Assembly (NCBI GenBank): GCA_019242155.1 | Contig: JAFAWA010000482.1 | Span: 1-38,032, forward strand | Length of the DNA: 38,032 bases | From: Terriglobia bacterium | GTDB lineage: Bacteria > Acidobacteriota > Terriglobia > Bryobacterales > Bryobacteraceae | Direction: 5' to 3' | Shown here: positions 33,436 to 38,032 of the stretch, in pieces | How positions within the stretch are numbered: position 1 is the stretch's first letter | Layout of the letters: every line of letters starts with the position of its first letter | Notes under the pieces: model-generated | The model's input: the letters and a program-made list of their open reading frames with translations, nothing else | The model's database searches: none | Told to the model about the DNA's origin: nothing | Position numbers and translations under genes: made by a program

Positions 33436-34248
33436 ATGGACCTGTTCCACACAGTTGTAAACGCGGTGTTGCGGGCGTTTGTGGCGTTATTTTCGTGGGC
33501 TCCACCCTCCGTTGGACTCACGATCATCTCAGCATCGGCAGGGATGGGCATGCTTTGGGTGTTCCGCAGGACATCCGATCAGGCTCGCATCCGCCGGGTG
33601 AAGAAGAAGGTGTACGCCCATCTACTCGAGATGCGCGTCTACTCTGACGAGCCGGCTCTCACGTGGCGCGCGCAAAGATCTCTGCTGAAGGTCAATGTGC
33701 AATACCTGTTGCTCACCCTGCCGCCGTGTCTTTTCCTGGCAGTGCCTGTTGCGGTTTTGCTGATTCACGTGGAGGCCTTCTACGGCCGCGCGCCCCTCGA
33801 ATTGGCACGGCCGGCGCTGGTTACCGCCGCTTTCGATTCCGGCCCTGAAGGACCGGCGCCTGAGTTAACCATACCGCCGCAATTCGATATTTCCGCGCCT
33901 CCGGTTCGCGTGCTCTCGGAGCACCAGGTGAGCTGGCGCGTTCTCCCGCGCGCGCCGTTCTCGGGTGAACTCACCTTCGCCATCAACGGCCGGAAGGTCA
34001 CGAAGAGAGTGGTAGCCGGGCGCGGCCCGGCATTCGTTCCCGGCCGCAGGGTACGCTCAGTCTGGGCGTCGTTCTGGTACCCGGACGAGCCTCACATCAG
34101 CGCCCCAGGTATTGAATGGATCGAAGTCAGCTACCCCGGAGCGGTTATCTCCGTGTTTGGTTGGCAGATACCCTGGCTCGCATGGTTTGTGATCGTTTCT
34201 ATGCTTTCCGCGCTGCTGCTGAAGAAACGATTCGGTGTGACCTTGTAA
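33436..34248 (+). CDS. Three-helix membrane protein with extracytoplasmic beta domain
   Basis: 270 residues, with its ATG immediately following the previous stop. Helices are at about 26-43, 88-112 and 244-262. Between helix 1 and 2 is a basic, coiled-coil-like cytoplasmic stretch (SDQARIRRVKKKVYAHLLEMR). Between helix 2 and 3 is a beta-rich domain of about 120 residues on the other side (TIPPQFDISAPPVRVL, FAINGRKVTKRV). A basic helix between TM1 and TM2 recalls the small Oxa1/DUF106-type insertases, but no diagnostic motif is seen, so this is only a hypothesis. It is co-transcribed with the two phosphohydrolases and probably helps assemble or anchor them. Confidence 0.75.
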   Translation: MDLFHTVVNAVLRAFVALFSWAPPSVGLTIISASAGMGMLWVFRRTSDQARIRRVKKKVYAHLLEMRVYSDEPALTWRAQRSLLKVNVQYLLLTLPPCLFLAVPVAVLLIHVEAFYGRAPLELARPALVTAAFDSGPEGPAPELTIPPQFDISAPPVRVLSEHQVSWRVLPRAPFSGELTFAINGRKVTKRVVAGRGPAFVPGRRVRSVWASFWYPDEPHISAPGIEWIEVSYPGAVISVFGWQIPWLAWFVIVSMLSALLLKKRFGVTL

Positions 34249-34260
34249 TATGGAACTGCC

Positions 34261-34452
34261 ATGTTCGGACCAAGCATTAAGTTGAACAAGGACCTGTGGG
34301 AGAGGGTGAAGCGGTGCGCCTCAGCCGCCGGGTATAGCTCTCCGGAAGAGTTCGTGGAGCACGTGCTCGAACGCGAGCTGGCCAAAGTGGAAGGCGCGGC
34401 TTCAGACGAGGAGATTGTCAAGAAGCTACAGGGCCTGGGGTACATCGATTAG
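34261..34452 (+). CDS. Small ribbon-helix-helix-like protein with LQGLGYID tail
   Basis: 63 residues, 12 bases after the membrane-protein gene. IKLNKDLWERVKRCASAAG and SPEEFVEHVLERELAK read like a ribbon-helix-helix unit: a strand, helix A, a turn and helix B. The last 15 residues, EEIVKKLQGLGYID, form a distinct acidic/basic helix with a conserved-looking GLGYI end. The divergent sulfatase-like protein ends LRRLKSLGYVQ, so the two tails are alike. Ribbon-helix-helix proteins usually bind DNA, so this may be a regulator of the cluster. Its linkage to envelope enzymes makes a non-DNA role possible. Confidence 0.65.
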   Translation: MFGPSIKLNKDLWERVKRCASAAGYSSPEEFVEHVLERELAKVEGAASDEEIVKKLQGLGYID

Positions 34453-34510
34453 AGCACACACAGAGCCGCAACCGCGTCCTTTGTGCGAGCATCTTATAGA
34501 TATAGCGCTC

Positions 34511-35068
34511 ATGATTGTGCAACCTCGGTTTTGGGTTCTCTGTAGTCTTTTCGCCGCGCCGCTGCTCGCAGCCGATCCGGCCGGGCTTCCCAATTTCCAT
34601 CAGGTGAACGGCCAGGTGTATCGCGGAGCACAGCCTACCGAAGAGGGGCTCCGGTATTTGGCAAAGCTTGGCGTCAAAGTGATTGTGAACTTGCGGGGTG
34701 ATAGCACCTCCATCGCCGAAAAGAAACTGGCGGAGGCTGCAGGTATGCGCTACGTCAGCATTCCGCTGCCAGAGTTGCAGGCGCCGTCGCCGGAGAAGGT
34801 CGCCGAAGTCTTACAAATTTTGAACGACGCTGCCGCCGGCCCGGTGTTCGTGCACTGCCGCCGTGGCGCGGATCGCACCGGAACGGTGATCGCCTGTTAC
34901 CGGATTGCGCACGACGGTTGGGATAACTCGAGGGCGCTCCACGAGGCCAGACAGTTAGGCATGAGCTGGGTCGAGCGCGGCATGCAGCACTACGTGCTCC
35001 ACTACCGGGCCGACCAAGCGGCATCTACACAGCCGGCCGTAGTTCCTGCGGCTGCACTTGCACGTTAG
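34511..35068 (+). CDS. Secreted cysteine-dependent protein phosphatase (DSP/PTP-like)
   Basis: 185 residues from the ATG at 34511; the open frame upstream lacks a signal peptide. The first 21 residues form a signal sequence (VLCSLFAAPLLAA). The fold is the tyrosine/dual-specificity phosphatase type seen in bacterial secreted members: FHQVNGQVYRGAQPTEEGLRYL, VIVNLRGD, and the P-loop HCRRGADRTG with Cys116 and Arg122. An Asp acid in the general loop is not obvious from the sequence. Substrates could be phosphorylated proteins, inositol phosphates or phospholipids. It follows the AlkP-superfamily cluster, adding another phosphoester-acting enzyme to the region. Confidence 0.85.
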   Translation: MIVQPRFWVLCSLFAAPLLAADPAGLPNFHQVNGQVYRGAQPTEEGLRYLAKLGVKVIVNLRGDSTSIAEKKLAEAAGMRYVSIPLPELQAPSPEKVAEVLQILNDAAAGPVFVHCRRGADRTGTVIACYRIAHDGWDNSRALHEARQLGMSWVERGMQHYVLHYRADQAASTQPAVVPAAALAR

Positions 35069-35207
35069 AGTTGCTCGCGGCCAAGTGAGGCCGAGGCAGC
35101 TTTGATGTCATAGCGCGGACTCGAATACGTATTCACTAGAATACGACGATGCCGCGGGTCTGATTCGCGCTTCGTTCTGTCTCACCCTTCTGCTTGCAAT
35201 CGCAACC

Positions 35208-36038
35208 TTGGGCTTCGGCCAAAATCGGCCACCGCAGAGCCCGCCCGGACAGCCTCCACAGCTCCACAAGATTCGCGACGATCTTTACATGATCGAGAAT
35301 TCTAACGCGAACATGGCAGACCTGGCCTATTGGGGCGGGAACATTACATTCCTGGTGACAAGCGACGGTGTTCTGATGGTCGACGCGAAATTCGCCCGCG
35401 CCCATGACGACGTGGTAAGCAAGATCAAATCGGTTACCGACAAGCCGATAAAGTATCTCGTGCTAACCCATAATCACGGTGATCATGCTGACGGCGCGCA
35501 GCGGTTCGAGGACGGAGGCGCGCAGGTGATCATCTCGGCAGACGACCGTGCCAATATGCTGCGCGCCGCGAACGCGAACTGGGCGCCCTCGTTCACCTAC
35601 ATTGGCCAGGCGCGGATCTTCCTCGGAGGTAAAGAGGTCCAACTGCTCCAGCTTCGCGGTGACACGCGCGGCGGTACGGTCGCGTATTTCCCAGCCGACC
35701 GGGTGATCAGCCTAGGTGATCTGGTAACGACGGCCGAAGCGATCCCAAGTATCATCAACTACAGCGACGGCGGGGATTGGACGGATTGGGAGAGCTCGAT
35801 GAACAGGGCTCTCGCGCTCGATTGGGATACGGCCATTCCAGGCCACGGCCCTGCTGTGACTCGCCAGCAGGTGCTCCAGATTCGCGACAAGATGGTAGCC
35901 ATTCGCGAGCGCGTGCGCGTGATGAACCGCGAGAAGAAATCGTTGGAAGAGATCCAGCAGACGCTCGTGAAAGAGTTCAACTGGGGTGCCGGTCCGGCGG
36001 CGGGTGTGATTCCGGGGATGTTGGTGGAGTTGAGATAG
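35208..36038 (+). CDS. MBL-fold metallo-hydrolase, secreted, start uncertain
   Basis: 276 residues if the TTG at 35208 is used. The core has VLTHNHGDHADG (HxHxDH zinc site), WGGNITFLVTSDGVLMVDAKF, SLGDLVTT and AIPGHGPAV (further metal ligands), so it is a metallo-beta-lactamase-fold hydrolase. The open frame extends upstream of 35208 and reads IRASFCLTLLLAIATLGFGQ, a good signal peptide, but no ATG or GTG lies in that frame. An ATG at 35149 (MPRV) in another frame could supply the start if one base were lost or missing, so a recent frameshift or non-canonical start is suspected. The substrate is unknown. Confidence 0.82.
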   Translation: MGFGQNRPPQSPPGQPPQLHKIRDDLYMIENSNANMADLAYWGGNITFLVTSDGVLMVDAKFARAHDDVVSKIKSVTDKPIKYLVLTHNHGDHADGAQRFEDGGAQVIISADDRANMLRAANANWAPSFTYIGQARIFLGGKEVQLLQLRGDTRGGTVAYFPADRVISLGDLVTTAEAIPSIINYSDGGDWTDWESSMNRALALDWDTAIPGHGPAVTRQQVLQIRDKMVAIRERVRVMNREKKSLEEIQQTLVKEFNWGAGPAAGVIPGMLVELR

Positions 36039-36174
36039 GCGGGTCGGCTAAGGCTGCTCGACTTCGGGCTCAAGGCTTATTTGAGATGCGTCCAGGTTGC
36101 CTTGGCACATCTTTCAAGGGTCCGCGTCGAGGATACACTTCCGCAGGCCTTTCCACAGCCGATCGAAAGCTTCA

Positions 36175-36393
36175 GACACCGACGAGCACTGGGCCTCCAT
36201 TCGACAGGTAGTGGCTCATCTAGGCGTTGCCCAAGACACGATCTATCGCTGGATTGATACTAGGGCGTTGCCGGCCCATCGCATTGGCCGCCGTTGGCGA
36301 TTCAAGCTGTCGGAAATTGATTAATGGGTCCGCTCGGGTGGACCGAATGAATCGGGAGAAAGCGCGCCGCCGCAGATCCCTCACAGCCGTTAG
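36175..36393 (+). pseudogene. Excisionase-family (MerR/BldC-like) HTH gene with internal stop
   Basis: DEHWASIRQVVAHLGVAQDTIYRWIDTRALPAHRIGRRWRFKLSEID is a typical helix-turn-helix of the excisionase/BldC type. It then meets TAA at 36322-36324, in place of the usual Glu codon, before W-V-R-S-G-G continues in the same frame for another 23 codons. The expected N-terminal ATG is absent; codons there read GACACCGAC. A gain of a stop and loss of the start mark a decayed gene of a mobile or defence-linked locus. About 40 residues would remain if translated from an upstream ATG at 36097. Confidence 0.75.
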
Positions 36394-36516
36394 CGTTTTG
36401 TGCGCGGCGGGTACCAATCACCTCCAACAGCCTGGATTTGAGCTTTCATCCTCGATGCTGCCATCAGGTCCCTCCGCGCCTGGCGATTCCAAATCACAGG
36501 AGTTTCTCCGAGCCGT

Positions 36517-36706
36517 ATGAGTATCTTTGACATGCACGCCGCCGTTGTCCAGGACTATATCTCCAGTTCAACTGCAACTATCTGCGTCTGATCACGAAGG
36601 GTACGATCACATGGCGCTCGTGGTGGAGCCGGGGTATCGGCCTCTATGTGAGTTGCGAGAGCAGGTTCGAGAGTTACTTGAGGAAACCAGGCGTCGTTTG
36701 GCCTAG
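36517..36706 (+). pseudogene. Unrecognised gene fragments
   Basis: MSIFDMHAAVVQDYISSS begins at 36517 (AGGAG upstream) and stops within 75 bases. From 36554 in another frame, TISPVQLQLSASDHEGYDHM continues to ALVVEPGYRPLCELREQVRELLEETRRRLA and a stop at 36706. The first piece resembles starts of large helicase-like proteins in defence loci; the second I do not recognise. Together they look like the ends of one or two genes fused by deletion. Confidence 0.5.
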
Positions 36707-37457
<751 letters not shown>

Positions 37458-37560
37458 AATGGCTTCCAATTGACAATAAAGCACATAGCGTTTTTGTCGG
37501 CCTCGTTCTGGCGATTGAGGATGCGCCGTTTCCGTCCTGAAATTTCTCACGCCGCTTAAC

Positions 37561-37579
37561 AGTGTTCAAATAGTGTTCA
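37561..37579 (+). repeat. Short direct repeat AGTGTTCA x2
   Basis: AGTGTTCA occurs at 37561-37568 and 37572-37579, one helical turn apart, about 100 bases from the tRNA break. It might be an integrase arm site or a regulatory iteron; this is weak evidence. Confidence 0.3.
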
Positions 37580-37598
37580 CGCTGCCGAGGCCTCTTCC

Positions 37599-37865
37599 CT
37601 ACTGCCCGTGCTCCATGAAGGACTGAACCACGCGGACGATTGCATCATAGGCGTACACCATCGAGTCTTGCAGGGTTTCTACGGATGCGCCGTTGGCCCG
37701 CTGGTGCCACTCCAGTTCCTTCTGCTCCCTGATGATTTTGGCAATAGCCTGGATAGCCTCGCGTTCATCGGCGGCGGTGCTCATGGGAATCATCGTAGCC
37801 GGTGTTGTCCGGCCTGGCTCAGTGACACACGATCGTGTGTTTGTGTCTTTGTGACAATACATCAT
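37599..37865 (-). CDS. Small accessory-element protein
   Basis: Up to 88 residues. The ATG at 37865 overlaps the stop of the upstream gene as ATGA, supporting coupling. The more protein-like part begins at an internal Met (ATG at 37793 or 37784): MSTAADEREAIQAIAKIIREQKELEWHQRANGASVETLQDSMVYAYDAIVRVVQSFMEHGQ, read in two pieces split after the Glu-Leu-Glu stretch. It is helical and soluble, with no signal peptide. I do not recognise the family. It follows a ribbon-helix-helix-type gene, a layout seen in plasmid or phage maintenance loci. Confidence 0.55.
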   Translation of the reverse strand: MMYCHKDTNTRSCVTEPGRTTPATMIPMSTAADEREAIQAIAKIIREQKELEWHQRANGASVETLQDSMVYAYDAIVRVVQSFMEHGQ

Positions 37866-38032
37866 TGTGGGTTAATGGTGCCTTCAACCCATTGACGGGC
37901 AAAGCTCAGCATCACGGACTTCAGGGTTAACCCTTCTCCTCCGGCCTTGGCTTTCATTCTTCTGTGCAGGTCTTGTGGAAATTCAAACGTGACACGAACA
38001 GTCGGGCCGTCACTCGCCGGTGCTGGCTCGGG
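37862..38032 (-). CDS. Ribbon-helix-helix-type protein, N-terminus beyond the window
   Basis: The last 56 residues of a gene that enters from the right edge. PTVRVTFEFPQDLHRRMKAK reads as strand then helix A, and LKSVMLSFARQWVEGT as helix B of a ribbon-helix-helix fold (CopG/ParG/HicB-like). The protein ends INPQ. Its TGA overlaps the ATG of the next gene (ATGA). Such proteins are DNA-binding repressors in plasmids, phages and toxin-antitoxin loci. This fits a mobile element entering at the truncated tRNA-Gly. Confidence 0.65.
   Translation of the reverse strand, partial: PEPAPASDGPTVRVTFEFPQDLHRRMKAKAGGEGLTLKSVMLSFARQWVEGTINPQ

Overview
The window looks like a chromosomal segment from a member of the Acidobacteriota, most likely a Solibacter/Bryobacter-type organism. 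The evidence is a TIGR03437-type repeat protein, a degenerate acidobacterial duplicated orphan permease (ADOP), a PEP-CTERM protein, paralogous secreted proteins next to a DUF6152 protein, an AlkP-superfamily gene pair and a futalosine-pathway gene (mqnA). Base composition is high in G+C and genes are densely packed. This assignment is inferred from gene families; there is no rRNA here.

Layout. 1-650: a truncated membrane-protein gene, preceded by a small secreted peptide made of three 18-residue CDDC repeats. 800-2000: a lineage-type hypothetical gene overlapping tail-to-tail with an XRE/S24-like regulator. 2050-5920: a housekeeping block ubiX-pheA-lon behind a perfect inverted repeat. 6020-6560: a type II toxin-antitoxin pair. 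6710-8250: a secreted protein divergent from an SRPBCC-ArsR operon that carries two identical-arm operators. 8290-10640: a three-gene operon of secreted proteins. 10900-16320: a PEP-CTERM protein, a permease pseudogene, a TIGR03437 protein and a tiny basic secreted peptide. 16360-21280: a rhomboid protease with a zinc ribbon, a class II aldolase, mqnA, a secreted HEIGE-motif protein and pal. 21350-25530: a NarL-type two-component system converging on a TetR-controlled drug-type ABC exporter whose promoter and operator can be read. 25650-27220: a serine carboxypeptidase.

27240-36040 is the most coherent unusual region. A membrane sulfatase-like enzyme is divergent from two paralogous AlkP-superfamily phosphohydrolases, a three-helix membrane protein, a 63-residue ribbon-helix-helix-like protein, a secreted cysteine phosphatase and an MBL-fold hydrolase. 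The sulfatase-like enzyme has Thr where sulfatases have the formylglycine Cys/Ser. It and the 63-residue protein end in the same kind of tail (LKSLGYVQ and LQGLGYID).

36040-38032 is an accessory scar. It contains an excisionase-like HTH gene with a nonsense codon, unrecognised gene fragments, and the exact 5' half of a tRNA-Gly(CCC) cut at the anticodon loop. It ends with a translationally coupled plasmid- or phage-like pair running off the right edge. I read this as one boundary of an integrated element.
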